A DNA stretch of 64,000 bases from Ascochyta rabiei. Lineage: Eukaryota; Ascomycota; Dothideomycetes; Pleosporales; Didymellaceae. The DNA lies in the NCBI RefSeq assembly GCF_004011695.2, contig NC_082405.1, positions 496,001 to 560,000 of the forward strand, written 5' to 3'. The position numbers and the translations under genes were made by a program. The notes under the pieces were generated by a model. That model saw only the letters and a list, made by a program, of their open reading frames with translations, did not search any database and was not told the origin of the DNA. How positions within the stretch are numbered: the first letter of the stretch is position 1; each line of letters begins with the position of its first letter. Shown here in pieces: positions 23,981-35,219 of this stretch.

Positions 23981-24127
23981 CTCCCTGCTTCACTGCCCTC
24001 CCACCACCACCACCACCACCACCACCACCCACAGCAGCCATAACCAAGACGCCACCTCCCTGTTCCACTGCCCTCCCACCACCACCACCACCACCACCAC
24101 CCACAGCAGCCATAACCAAGACGCCAC
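23981..24127. repeat. Tandem duplication of a 75-bp unit with CAC array
   Basis: Unit 1 (23981-24055, 75 bp) and unit 2 (24056-24127, 72 bp) both run from CTCCCTG to GACGCCAC. They differ by two substitutions and by one CAC in the internal array. They lie in the region just upstream of the small gene at 24222, probably in its promoter or leader. Confidence 0.85.
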
Positions 24128-24221
24128 CCATTATCTGGAAACCTCTGTTGGCAGCAGCAGCACCACCACCACCACCAACATCTTTGCTCGGCGAAATACA
24201 CGGCATTCGTCTACAATCGCA

Positions 24222-24654
24222 ATGGGTCTCTTCGAGAAAATGCAAGCTCGTACGTCAGTCCCTACGTCTGCCCCACAATCTACAGCCCACAGCCCAGAGC
24301 ACACAGTCCAAAGCATTCAACACCCAACACACAATGCACAACTCAGAGTACACATCACACGCGCACACCACAGCCCACAGCCCACACCACACGTACGAGC
24401 CTCAACATCTAACAACAACCCCAGGCCTTGAGCTCTACCGCCTGGAACAGCGCTACACACGCCGCGATAAGCGCTCCACATTCATCAGCGAGGCACAGTA
24501 TGTTGACGGCGAGTACGTCTACGCCTCGTCACCGTCACCGTCGTCGTCCACAAAGTCCGCCGGCACAACCAGCTCCCGCCGCTTCAGCAAAATGCCCACC
24601 TTGCCCGCTGTGCGGATAAGGGAGCTCGCTCGCGCGGGCACCAGCCGTTCGTAA
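24222..24654 (+). CDS. Small conserved fungal protein (85 residues), function unknown
   Basis: Two exons: 24222-24249 and 24425-24654, separated by a 175-nt intron with a GTACGT donor and CCCAG acceptor. The product begins MGLFEKMQARLELYRLEQRYTRRDKR, followed by STFISEAQYVDGEYVY and a Ser-rich tail. From memory, short proteins with this LELYRLEQRYTRR / QYVDGEYVY core are widespread in filamentous ascomycetes. The first ~35 residues predict as an amphipathic, strongly charged helix. There is no signal peptide. A possible Gly2 could be N-myristoylated, but this is speculation. The long intron contains cacagccc repeats. Confidence 0.75.
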
Positions 24655-25516
24655 TCGCCAAACCCTGATGGGTGCGATGGCGAAGTTGGCTCGGGATTCC
24701 GCCCGTAGAGAGGTGGGTCCAGAGGAGAGAGAAGAGGTCAATGGGACCATGGCACACGTGTTGCACAAACACAGGCGCGTGGCCAGGCATGTGTTCGGAC
24801 GACACAAGCCCTAGAGCGGCTATCGACAGGTTGCACGCGAAACATGCAAGGAATTCTGCACCACCTGCGGAGCGAGGTCTAGTGTAACGGCGCGAGCTTG
24901 GTGCGACGGCAGCAGATCATAAACCACAAACGAATTACCACGGCATTCTACACATTCTCCTACACACCCCTTGGACGACACTTGGACGCAACAGCATGGG
25001 ACGGGGGAAAGCTCTTACGTCGTTACGTTCTTTACACGTTTCATTGCTTATCTTTCGATTCATTTTGTTTGTACAATACCCAGCCCATACCAGCTTGGGC
25101 CCACCATTTGGCGACGCACTGCATTGCATATAGACTTGCCATCTTGCATCGAATATCACTAAACCACTTCAACCTTCCATCTGCATGCTCTGTTACACGA
25201 TAGCCGACCGTCATCGAGCTCATGCGTGTGTCGTGATACAGAAATGTGGAAGCATGTATTGAGGGTATCATCTGATCTAAACACCTGGTCGTAACCGCGA
25301 AATACGACGTACGAAGAAAGTATAGCCCTCGAACAGAGAGGCCAAACAACGCTCACAACGCTCAAAACGCCCAAGGTACGCCAACACACTGAGTGCCAAT
25401 CCGTCCGTCTATACGCACATCCCTAGCTCTCTGCAAGGAGAAGAAAACAAAAGAAGAAAAAGATGCCAAAACAAGCAGTCGTGGAGTACCCCGACACGAG
25501 TCTGGAGCTACCAACC
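24655..25516. other. Intergenic region between convergent genes
   Basis: Short open frames only. No RNA gene or repeat of note. Confidence 0.4.
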
Positions 25517-27613
25517 TCACGGCGTATACCGGTCGTCGTAGTCGCTGAGAATATCCTCCGGATCCTCAGGCGGCAGCCCGCTAATGGTATCGCTCGTGCG
25601 CGGGCCGGTGTAGCTTTTCCTCGCACCCGCATACCACCAGAGGGCACTGAACAAGCCAATAAACGCAGCGACGCAGATGGCGTAGTTCATATTCGAAAAC
25701 GTGACCGGATGGACCGTGGGGAAGAACAGCACGGCGCTGATGAACAGAACCCACGTCACGGCCACGCCGTTGACGGGCTTGCTCCACCGGCCCATGGTGT
25801 ACGGTCCCGGGTGGAAGACGACGCGGTCCTCGTACCATCGGTGCGCGATGATGACGGCGATGTACGACATGTCGAGCGCTGGGGCGGTGATGTTGAAGAT
25901 GGCTGTTATGGTGAGCGTCGAGCCGATCCCGATCAGGTCCAGGCAGCTGCAGAAGGCTACGACGAGCCACACGGCGTTGACGGGCGTGTGAGTCCGGCTA
26001 TTCACTTTGCTCCAGAAGCTGCGAGGGGAAGGAAGACGCGTTAGTGGCGTTGTAATCGCTTACAGAATGGTCATGACATACCCAGAAAAGGGAAACGCAG
26101 CGTCCCTCGAGAACGCCCAGGCCATCCTGGCATTCGCCAGCATGGCGCTGCAGCCCGTGAAAAACTGCACCAGCATCACGAAGAACCACATAATCGTCCC
26201 GCCGGTCTTGCCGCCGGCGTTGAAGAAGATCTGTGCCACTGGCAGCCCGGTCGGGGTCGACATGATGCCCTCGTAGTCTGACATGCAGAAGCAAAAGGTA
26301 ACGGTGAGCATCCAGCCAGTGATGCCCGAGACGAGGATGGCGGCGCGGATCGCGACTGGTCCACGGATGGCAGCATCGTGCGTCTCTTCTGACATGCTGT
26401 GTGAGGCGGTTAGCCGAGCTGCTCGTGCATGCATGCATGCATACATACATGCGTGCGTGCGTGCGTGCGAGAAAGGAGCGGAGCTTACTGGGTCGTGCCG
26501 TCGTAGTCGGTCATTGTCCATGCCACGGACAGGAAACTAGAGCTTATCAGATGGATTGGTTTGGTTGTATTGTGCGAGTTTGTCGTACCCGAGTAGAAAG
26601 GAGAAGCCTTTGCTCCCCCACCCAGAGCCGTCGGTGACGGTCGTGAAGACCCAGGACGCGCTTTGCTTGTTGGGCGTGAGAATGAGTAGCGCGATGCAAA
26701 TGCAGATGGATGCAATGACTGCGCATTTGTTAGATACGGCGTTGCTGCAGAATTGAATCGTGCCCACTGTTGATGGGGGCAAACCACAGGATGATGCGGT
26801 GCAGCCAATTGGTAGGGAAAGAGCAAATAGCGCCAAACAAGCACAAGACGAAGATGGCGAGAAGCACAGTCTGGTGCGCGTTCCTAGGCTGTGTGTTAGC
26901 TTGGGCGAGTTCCAAATCCTCGAGCTTCGTACGGTGTGAATGTAGCCTCGCCTCCATCGAACGTGTGCATAACGGCCGTAGCCAAGATCATCTGAGAGAT
27001 TGTGTATGCCAGGCTAGCGACACCAGCCGCTTGACCCAGGAAGTTACACCAACCAATGATCCACGCCCACGCGGCGACATGCTCTGGGGGCACCACGTGT
27101 TTTGTGACATAGTACATGCCACCAGCCGTTGGGTAGGCGGATACTAGCTCGGCGACTAGAAACGTGTTAGATGCTGGTCTGGAGGATACTTGGAGTCGAC
27201 CTGCCTGAACTGGCGATGCAGTACGCCATTATACTACCGATAAACCATGCCCACACACATGTTGCTGGACCGCCTGAGCTCATGGGGACTCCAAAGGTTG
27301 CTGGTACAGATCCTAGCACACCGAGAATGGATATGGCATAGGACACAGTGGACCATCGTGAGAAATGCCTTTGCAACACCTGCGGGAGAGATCAGTTATG
27401 GTACCTAGTAGAGCTTGGAGTACCTACCGGTGTGTACCCGATTTTCACAAGGAGGCGATCATCATCATTCTCAATGGTCGCCATGATGTTTTGGTTCTGG
27501 TTCCCCGTCTGTGGCGTCGCCTTCGCGTCCTGAGAGACAGCTGGCTCTGTAGATACTCCGTGTATGGAGTGACTGGCCGACTTGGCGGATTCGGATTCTG
27601 TGTTGAAACTCAT
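25517..27613 (-). CDS. Amino-acid/choline/GABA-type permease (APC superfamily)
   Basis: Eight exons join in frame to 564 residues: 27613-27428, 27379-27205, 27155-26933, 26883-26768, 26718-26589, 26536-26489, 26396-26082 and 26018-25517. About 12 membrane segments are visible (WSTVSYAISILGVLGSVPA; AAGVASLAYTISQMILATAV; QTVLLAIFVLCLFGAICSF; VIASICICIALLIL; and others). The layout matches the fungal amino acid/choline transporter group (Hnm1/Uga4-like), for example VAELVSAYPTAGGMYYV and SVAWTMTDYDGTTHMSEE, with a cytosolic N-terminus of about 75 residues and an acidic C-terminus. The substrate cannot be fixed from sequence; choline, GABA or another amino acid is possible. Intron 2 (27204-27156) is best read as a GC-AG intron (CAG|GCAGGT), because the nearby GT sites break the frame. 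Confidence 0.9.
26427..26470. repeat. Tetranucleotide (GCAT/GCGT)n repeat in a permease intron
   Basis: GCATGCATGCATGCATACATACATGCGTGCGTGCGTGCGTGC lies in the intron between exons 6 and 7 of the permease gene. Confidence 0.85.
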
Positions 27614-29896
27614 GGTCAACGTTCAGTCCCGAGCATGGACAATGGCAGGGAAAGAATGGATGTCGACGTCGACTGAAGAGGCGTCGAAGGAGAATAGAAG
27701 GGTCAAATAGACGTTAGTGGGTCCCAAGTGGACACACACTAGGAAGATTGACGGCAACGGCGTCGGATCACAGACCCAAACGTCGGGGACTCGTTACTTG
27801 AAACAGAAGGGATATGGATCTGGGAACGATGCGAGGGAGCGAAGACATCTTTAGCATGCAGAGTGGCCAGCGGAGAAATGCTCCGCCGCTTTCGGAGCTC
27901 CACATGAGGCACAGTGGTATTACAGTGTGGATTGCAAACCTACCTCTAGTCAGAGCTGCAGACGTGCTGGCATGTTGACACGTGCAAGCGTGCTGTCGAA
28001 GGGGCAAGCATGAGAGAACAGCTAAGCTTGGAAAAGACAGGGCCAGGAAGTACAGCCAGCGAGTAACTGCTTGAGGATAGTGGAAAATCCTGAAAGCTAC
28101 GCGGTGCTCGTGGTACTTTCATCAGTGGGCGTAGAAGGAAATAGAGGCGCTTGAGCCAAGAGGTGCCACCACAAGGCGGTTTGGCGATCCAAGACTCCGG
28201 GCCGTTAACCTTGCATCCCTGTCTCTGCAGCTAGCCATGCCATTACGACCATGAGCGCGGTATGGCCGTAATTAGGACCGCTCAAGGTCTGTGGTGTTGA
28301 GTTTGTGCGCTGGCCTTGGAAGAAAGGGTGCGTCTGTCAGGGTTTCGAGAAGAACGCTACGCGTCACGCTCATCTCACATCACCACACCTTTGCCTCAAG
28401 ATGACAGGAAGTCAGGAAGTTACTGCGGGCCCTAGCAAGGACCTTGATGGACACGACGCATGGCGCATTTCGGATGAGATGACGGTCTTGCGTGATGTTC
28501 CCGGGCGATGCGAATCAAAGGTACGGCGGTATGTTCCTGACCGGAGGCTGGTATTTCCCATGGAAGCGGTGAAAGCTCCGTCTGATTGGACCCCCGCGCA
28601 GGTCGTTGTGCACGCTGCGAAGATCTCAAATGCGAGGGTGGTCAGAGCAGTTTGGAGCTCTGTGCTGTACTTTGCGGGATGATAAACCGCGTCATGATAA
28701 ACCGCGTCTCGTGTTGTTGCAGGAGCAGACCCAAAAAGGCGGGCACAGCCGAAACGAATTCTTCCACGTTGCCGTATTCGAAATTGACTTTCGCAGTAAC
28801 GATTTGGCCGACTTCCTCAACAATTCAAAGTCGCACTTCAATATATTTGCGGCAGTGTACTGACGGTGCGACCTCACTCGTCAGCTTATCGCAAAATTCA
28901 TAACCCAACACCACGCCACAGCGCTGCATCTGCAAGGCGGCTAACACGTGCGGTTGCATGACCTTTCCGCGGCCAATGTCTATCCGACACGATGTTTGTT
29001 CCGTATTTTAGCTCCAACTCACCGTCCTCTTGGAGTAATTCTTTTACGGACAAGGATATGTCCCTTGCTTGCACTCCATGTGTCGATGCATACTTTCTTG
29101 CGGCGAGGGATATCCGGCAAACCAACGCAGACCAACGCTGACCACGGGGTGCTCACATGACTGTCTTCATGCCGACGATCTTCCATCCATGGCCCCCGCC
29201 GTGTCGGTGCTTGCGATTAGTAACATTGAAAGAGCGGTGGAAGTTGAGGCAACCGCATAGGGAAACTGCAGCGGACCCGTTTGACCGGACCCGCAGCCGC
29301 TGAAGGTAGACAGTCGACGTCAAGTCTGTGATGTTCACACCAGATCAGGCAAGCGGCCTTCAGCTGCAGACGAAAATTCGCGGCGACGCATCAGGGGCAG
29401 TATTCCAGGTTCAAGCCGACAGCTGTTTGTTGGCCAACTTGGGCATCAGCACAACAGCTGCCGGTCAAGCTGTCCAGAGCCTGAAAAGTAAGCCTACAAG
29501 TGCATGCATGTGTTGTCCGCATCCATTTGGTTCGAAACCCCGCAAAACATCGCCAGAGCGGGTTGCACATCAAACAAACCCGGGGAGTTTTCTGGACCCG
29601 GTCTTCCAGAAGATATACTCCGCAATGCCATGGTTTCAGAATGGTGCCGGGACCTTGGATATTGGACCGCTACTGACTACCCTAACTCGGTATCAACCAA
29701 TCACAAATTGGGTACGAAGCAATGCAACTCCGTAAATCATAAGCCTGCTTGCCTTGGGTTACGGTGAGCTCTAAGTCTCTCGCACAACAATACCGGTACA
29801 TCAATTGCATCGACGTCCATGCTTTCGTGCGCCAATCATGGCTTTGCAGGTTCAATGATTGCGTCAAAGCGTCTGCATTTGCAGCCCTTTATTAGT
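27614..29896. other. Gene-poor region upstream of the permease
   Basis: About 2.3 kb with only short open frames. The best are 28305-28682 (+, 125 codons) and 29328-29735 (+, 135 codons), both without recognisable domains. A 15-bp direct repeat ATGATAAACCGCGTC occurs twice in tandem at about 28679-28709. The region may contain decayed genes. I cannot support an annotation. Confidence 0.4.
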
Positions 29897-31194
29897 TCAT
29901 GTAATGTATACAGGCGTCCTACTACCATGGAATGCAGATGCTACGGGCGGGAACTCCGTGTATGGCAACAATCGCAGAGCACACGACTGAAAAATTGCTC
30001 GCACAACAAGCGTCCACCAAGCTTCGATAATCAGGTTTCTGTCCCTGATTCCTTTCTGCTCCATCAGACTTACCACCACGTCGAGCTGCTCCGGATGTAC
30101 ATAAAGCTGGAACGCTTGAGTCAATCCATTGGCCGGTACTCCATGCAGAGCAACAAACCTGTCTCGATAAGGGACATCAGTACGGGGGGGGTTTGCTTTT
30201 CGTCCAAGCGGCTGCGCCCAAGTGCAAGTGAGCTAAAACGAGGTCTTTGTACTCTATGCCACAGCGCTTTCGAACGTCGACGAAGTATGCAGTTGTCTCG
30301 TCAAAGACATCATGGGCGAATTCGATCAGATCAGCCGGACAACGTGACTGCTGACTCATCTGGAAGTGAAGACTCTCGTAGAAGAAATGCGGCCATCTTG
30401 CAGCGTAAGTAACGAGATGACCGAGGAGGGATTTCAGGTGTGTTGATTGAAATTCTTGCAATATATATTGCTCCAGGTGACGACGAAGTAGAATCCTGGC
30501 CCAGTGAGTGGCAAACGTCTCAACATCGGTGCACAAAACGTTGGACATAGTCGTGACGCTCGAACCACGCAATGGTAGAAACGGACAGAACATGCTGCGT
30601 AGGTCGCACATGAGCTCAAAGTTTCCGTCTTTGCTTGTGATGCTTTCGATTATCTCTTCTGAAACACCGATAGATTCGAGCGAGCCGCGGATCATTGCAA
30701 GGCTGGGATCACTGAGTATCTTGCTCGGATGCGCGATACTGCCGCTGTGGCTTGTCTCCGTGCTGCCAACACTAGGTACAATGTGAACATTCGGAAGGCC
30801 CAGCGCCTGGCAAGCTGATCCACCCCACCTGATCCGTACTCGTCTCTTCACGGCCTTCGACCGGTATCGAGGTGGCATTGGCGCCAGAGTGGTCGACTGC
30901 AACAACCTCTCTCTTGACAGGCAACCGTGGAAGCATTTTGCGGCTGACTGGCATAGGCACATTCGTCTGCAAAATAATGTCAGGGGTCGTGAATTTGACC
31001 TCGAATCGAAACTGGCTCCGTCGCCAGGTCAAACGCGTCTTGCGAGCCCATGGTCCAAGCACCGAATGTTGACATCGACGGTAGCCCTCGGCCGTGCTGA
31101 ACACTTGTTGGAGAAGCTGCCCAACGGCGATGGCGAGAGCGGTTAGAGCAACTGCAAGTGCAGCGCCTGCTAGGCTGATCTCTCCGTTCGCCAT
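29897..31194 (-). pseudogene. Frameshifted gene for a fungus-specific protein with N-terminal membrane segment
   Basis: Three overlapping minus-strand frames continue one another: 31194 to about 30825, about 30823 to 30191, and about 30184 to 29897. The first begins MANGEISLAGAALAVALTAL, with a hydrophobic segment at residues 5-28, then EGYRRCQHSVLGPWARKTRL and RRSQFRFEVKFTTPDI. The second has ACQALGLPNVHIVPSVGS and DVETFATHWARILLRRHLEQ. The third has DVPYRDRFVALHGVPANGL and ends FHGSRTPVYIT. The order and style resemble a fungal family that some genomes label 'modin'; that name is from memory and uncertain. The breaks fall at a C4 run (plus strand 30823-30826) and at a G8 run (30184-30191), so both could be single-base indels. 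The gene is either dead or mis-assembled. Confidence 0.6.
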
Positions 31195-31259
31195 TGATTT
31201 GGGGTGATGCTCTGATGATTAATTGATGAGATGTGTTTGGAATGGTCGCGCGATGTCGT

Positions 31260-31577
31260 TCAGCCGCAGTTGCGTAGCGGAATCGTACCACAAGATATTA
31301 GGCGCTTCCACTCGGTGTTCTGCGAGAATTCAAGACGCAGGAGGTCGCTACAACTCTGGATATTCTCCTCGAGGGTTATCTTGTAAAGGGTTATGTTGCA
31401 AAGGAAGATCAAGAAGACACCGACGAAGAAAGCTCCGATGATTCGGACGATACGTCTCAGTCTGTAAAGTGTGACAGTGAAGGTTGGGTTAGGAGCTGGG
31501 CCAATGGGTATACCCGACATGAAGATGGCGAGCGCCAAACACCTCTCATGCGTCTCACTGCTTTCCAAAATGAGCAT
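31260..31577 (-). CDS. Possible small membrane protein or exon (uncertain)
   Basis: A 105-residue frame with one strong hydrophobic segment (IVRIIGAFFVGVFLIFLCNITLY). It stays open upstream to an acceptor-like TTTCCAG near 31628, with residues AHPDWFDLAKEAR. The opposite strand is also open over 31280-31610 and would encode an acidic segment (KEDQEDTDEESSDDSDD), as expected when codons align antisense. I cannot decide which strand, if either, is used. Confidence 0.3.
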   Translation of the reverse strand: MLILESSETHERCLALAIFMSGIPIGPAPNPTFTVTLYRLRRIVRIIGAFFVGVFLIFLCNITLYKITLEENIQSCSDLLRLEFSQNTEWKRLISCGTIPLRNCG

Positions 31578-31628
31578 GCGCGCTTCTTTCGCCAGGTCAA
31601 ACCAATCGGGATGAGCTAGCCAGCTGGA

Positions 31629-33057
31629 AAGATGACCTTCAACTTACTAATATCTATTTTCATGTGAACGGACACTCGATCTACAGTTTCCTTGGACCTG
31701 ACGTTTGCGATGGAGAGTACTTCGGCGACAGCACATTGCTGGACTCTACCACTTTTTCTACGCTACCGTCGCTTCTATCAGTGAAGTATTTATGGGTCCG
31801 TGAAGAGACCAATGAAGAGACAGATCTATGGCCAGCAATAGTCACGTGCAGCGTTGCTAGCTCACTGCCCATGCTTGAGTGTTTGAAAGCTGTGGGTATA
31901 GAATACGAGTTGAGAGGGCCGCTGGTCAGAAAACATCTTCGTCAAGGTAAGTGTACTTCATTGAAGCCGGAGCGCACATTTCACTGGCTAGCCTAGCTCT
32001 TGCAGACCAGATACGGAACCTGCCCGCATCTCTTAGGACTCTGTACCTTTGTCTCGAACACGATGGCATACAAAACCACGAAATACAGCCGACAAACTTC
32101 TTGGTAGGAAATTTGGATTGTCTATCAAAATCCATACACCACATCTCAACCCATCTAACTACACTCGCTATACGTCTTAGCTACATCTCTGCCGCGCTTT
32201 TCTGGGGCCCTGAAAATTCCTCTTCCGGCTCTTGTGCCACAATATGGCCAAATCTTCGGGTTCTTGATGTCAGCACTGGACTTGAACGATCAACTGGTGA
32301 TTACTGGCTTCGCAGCGCAGCAGAATACCCTTATCGCGAACGTTACGACTTCCCGGAGCCCGAAGATTCAGATTCGGACCATCCCGACTCTGAAATGTGG
32401 CGACTGGCGGGTCGATGGCCTTCGCGGCAGTTCCGAACGCGGCCTGAGCCCAAATTCTTCGACGAACTCGCCATCAGTATCGCTCATGCTGCAGCCAATA
32501 TGCCAAAGCTAGAATACCTCGATCTTGAGTTCAACGCTTCCCATCAGTCACTACTTGATCCTAGTATCACGTCGTTCCACCAGGGGATGCGCCGTACTGG
32601 CGGCCCACCAATACGAGGGCTGGGCATTCTATTATCGTGCGTCTAACGAAGCGAGATTCGCATCAGAGTTTCCCAAACTCTTTTTTTTGATCACGAACCC
32701 GGCTTAGACCGGACAGAAATAGAGTGCCCACGCACTGAGTGGGTATTCCAATGTCCATATTGGCAGGTGCAGTGGAATGAACCAGAAGCAGCGAGGACGC
32801 TTTGGCGCGAGAAATACCCGAACATTAATTTCGACCTTGTGACTCTTGACAACGGTGGTAGGTCCTGGGAAAGGCGGAGAGCTGGAGATTTAATACCTCT
32901 GTTGGGTGAAGAAACCATAACAAAGTTTCCTGGTAGACGTGACTTGGAGGAGAGGACAGAAACAACTGATCGACGTTGCGTACAAGTCAAGCTGGGGTGT
33001 AAATACCTACAACAGGATGAATTGAATTTCTTCTACTCATCAAACAGCGCCAGCTAG
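31629..33057 (+). pseudogene. Truncated and frameshifted F-box/LRR-like gene
   Basis: The plus strand encodes pieces typical of large Pezizomycotina F-box/LRR-like hypothetical proteins. These are DLQLTNIYFHVNGHSIYSFLG, an intron with GTAAGT donor at about 31946 and TTGCAG acceptor at about 32005, then DQIRNLPASLRTLYLCLEHD, ALFWGPENSSSGSCATIWPN, MPKLEYLDLEFNAS, GWAFYYRASNEARFASEFPK and WQVQWNEPEAARTLWREKYP. No single frame covers them. The reading frame must change near a G4 run (32583-32586), a G3 run (32617-32619) and a T8 run (32681-32688). The N-terminal F-box part is not found upstream. Most likely a decayed copy; homopolymer consensus errors are the alternative. Confidence 0.55.
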
Positions 33058-33647
33058 GTTCCAGCAAGAGGGATGCAGCAGATATTGATGGCAGCGCAAT
33101 ACTCCCACAGCCCGACCGAAACCCACTTGTCACCAAGAAAGATCCCTTAAATCAAAGTTTCCTCAAGTGAAGGCTCAATCAATGCTACAGTGTCCTCCCC
33201 TGAACGGATCGTTATCCTTCCTTCGCGTGACATGGGCATGCCACTACCAGACATAGCAGCCAACCGGATTTTCTGTACTGGCTCTAAACCTCAGTGCCTC
33301 CCTGGTCGCCAAAAATCAGGCTGACGACTCGTGCAAGGGGATTGTACTGTACGCGAATCGCGCTTGAGTTACCAGCAGGATCGTTTGTCAATCGCAGCCG
33401 CGCAAGCAAACCAGACCGCGAGTGGTTCGCAGGCTTTGGTGGAACTAGACCTCGGCTGATTCGCCAAAATGGTTGCAGTTCGCCGAAACTTACCTAGCGA
33501 GATGAAATCCTCCCCGCCCACCATGACGCAAGACGCATTCAAATAGAGGGTGAGTACCTGTTCCAGAGCCCTGCTGTCCAGATTATGTGAGAACATATAC
33601 ATCCAAATTTTTCTCGCTTCCATCAAAGGATTAATAACTCAATTCAC
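33058..33647. other. Intergenic region before tRNA-Ala
   Basis: No recognisable gene. Short open frames only. Confidence 0.4.
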
Positions 33648-33719
33648 GGGCTTGTGGTTTAGTGGTATAATACTCCCTTAGCATGGGAGTGGTCCAGGGT
33701 TCGATTCCCTGCAAGTCCA
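33648..33719 (+). tRNA. tRNA-Ala (anticodon AGC)
   Basis: A 72-nt cloverleaf without intron. Acceptor GGGCTTG pairs with CAAGTCC and includes the G3:U70 wobble that identifies alanine tRNAs. The anticodon stem is CTCCC/GGGAG (33673-33677 with 33685-33689) with loop TTAGCAT and anticodon AGC at 33680-33682. The T-arm is CAGGG-TTCGATT-CCCTG. The discriminator base is A. The D-arm contains GGTTTAGTGGTATAAT, close to the A-box consensus, and GGTTCGATTCC matches the B-box of RNA polymerase III promoters. Confidence 0.95.
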
Positions 33720-33724
33720 TTTTT
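33720..33724 (+). terminator. RNA polymerase III terminator (T5)
   Basis: TTTTT directly after the tRNA-Ala discriminator base. Confidence 0.75.
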
Positions 33725-35039
33725 GTCCTCTTGTGGAGGACTGTTTCGTTTGTTGTTAGGTATTCAGTACCTTTTTTGTCGCCACAGAGAGGTAAGCGTA
33801 GACAAACACTACTAACATTTGAATAAATTGGTCTGATTGCATGCTCCTTAACGACAGACGGCTGGGTCGTAAACCGCGTGTGACCTGTTAAAAGAACGTA
33901 GATACATGTCATGTCAAAGTACGTGAGCATGATTGAAGCAAATGAGCTGCTCACTCTAACACGTGTGTCTGTGTTAACAGCAAATCTTTGCTATACTACC
34001 AACTGCGAACTTGCAAAATTTGTGTACATACTACAGCAAACCCGGGAAACGTAGCACTCTCTTACAGGCTAGTGACCCCGTCGTAGGTTCGTTCTTTTGC
34101 ATCCGTGGGCGCCTATTTCAGAGCTGCTGGAAGCCTGGGTGGTCTGGATGGCTCGGAGTGAACAGTGGGCACTAGCGTCTTTTTGCACCACCGGAACCGC
34201 GATACAATCGCGCTAAGTGCTGATCCGTACCTTTGGGGACATCAGCCTTGTTCACTGTGTGTTTTGAACAGTGGTTCTTTGATAACAAACCATGGATTGT
34301 ATGACTATGTCGATTTCGAAGGAGCGACCGAGACACTTGCTTTCTCAATCGAAGCCGAATGCACACACGTCTGCGACTGTCCTCTGTTCCGATGGCAATC
34401 TTTTCCTGTACTTGTGTGCTGTATATAGGAACTTCATCGATGTTAGTTGGCTCAGCCCGAATTCTGTTTTTGCATGGTAAGTTTGGTCGACATTCTCTAA
34501 TCCGCGCTTGGAAAGCCGCGTACACGCCTGTCAGAAAAAGTCTATCTGGTCTGCATCATGTGGCTCGTGAGTACGTGTTCATCATGTATTCTAACGGTTC
34601 ACATCCATGCATCAGCTCTGCGTGAAATACTAGACGGAGACCAAGAACCTATATCAATACCCCAACTCCGTCCCTGACCAGCTCCTTATACAACATCCCA
34701 TCATACACCACACTGTTGCCACTGCTCTTATCTCACCACCAGCAACCACCATAGACCACTAGGAAATTGCTCCAAAAGACAAGACGAAACAACTTGATCA
34801 CACATAGACATCGCCGCACCTCGTACTGACATATCCACACACGCGCTTGATTTTCCCACTCGCCCAAGCAAGCAAGTAAGCAAGCAAGCAAGCGACACAG
34901 CTACGAAGCACACCAACCACTCTCTCCATTTCACTTTGCACACACAGTAGCTCTCTCAGATCGTCCACACAGTATCTGCTCTCCTAACAGTCCGCGTCTC
35001 CAATTCACCCACCCACAACTCCAGTCTACACCACCCACC

Positions 35040-35219
35040 ATGCACCTCCCCACCACCACCATGCCCAAGGCACGAACACAACCAGAACAGAAACCCCGCA
35101 GGAGGCCGCGTGGTCAGACAATAGTCCACTGCCTGGCGTTCTTGTATTTTGCGTTCGAGCTGAATCGCAAGGTTAATGTGAAAGTGAATGAGGTGTCACG
35201 GGCGAAGTCGAGGAGATGA
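35040..35219 (+). CDS. Possible small protein gene (59 residues), basic
   Basis: ATG in the context cccaccATGc after a long C/A-rich stretch that looks like a fungal 5' leader (34640-35039). The frame encodes 59 residues, MHLPTTTMPKARTQPEQKPR..., with a strongly basic N-terminal half and a short hydrophobic patch (IVHCLAFLYFAFEL). No homologue is recognised. The lone support is the leader-like upstream sequence and start context, so this is tentative. Confidence 0.28.
   Translation: MHLPTTTMPKARTQPEQKPRRRPRGQTIVHCLAFLYFAFELNRKVNVKVNEVSRAKSRR

Larger units (their letters stand above)
23067..24221. other. Repeat-rich intergenic region upstream of a small gene
   Basis: Contains a hexanucleotide array ACACGG (about 23411-23450), GCAGCGT heptamer repeats (about 23499-23540), and an imperfect tandem duplication with CAC arrays (23981-24127). 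No domain-bearing reading frame was recognised. Confidence 0.5.

Noticed and set aside
30823..30826. A very short intron to explain the frame change in the minus-strand gene
   Set aside because: No GT-AG pair of at least about 40 nt fits between the two frames; a one-base indel is simpler.
33631..33954. Minus-strand 107-codon frame containing MDLQGIEPWTTPML
   Set aside because: Translation of the tRNA-Ala gene in antisense; this peptide is a familiar artefact of tRNA regions.
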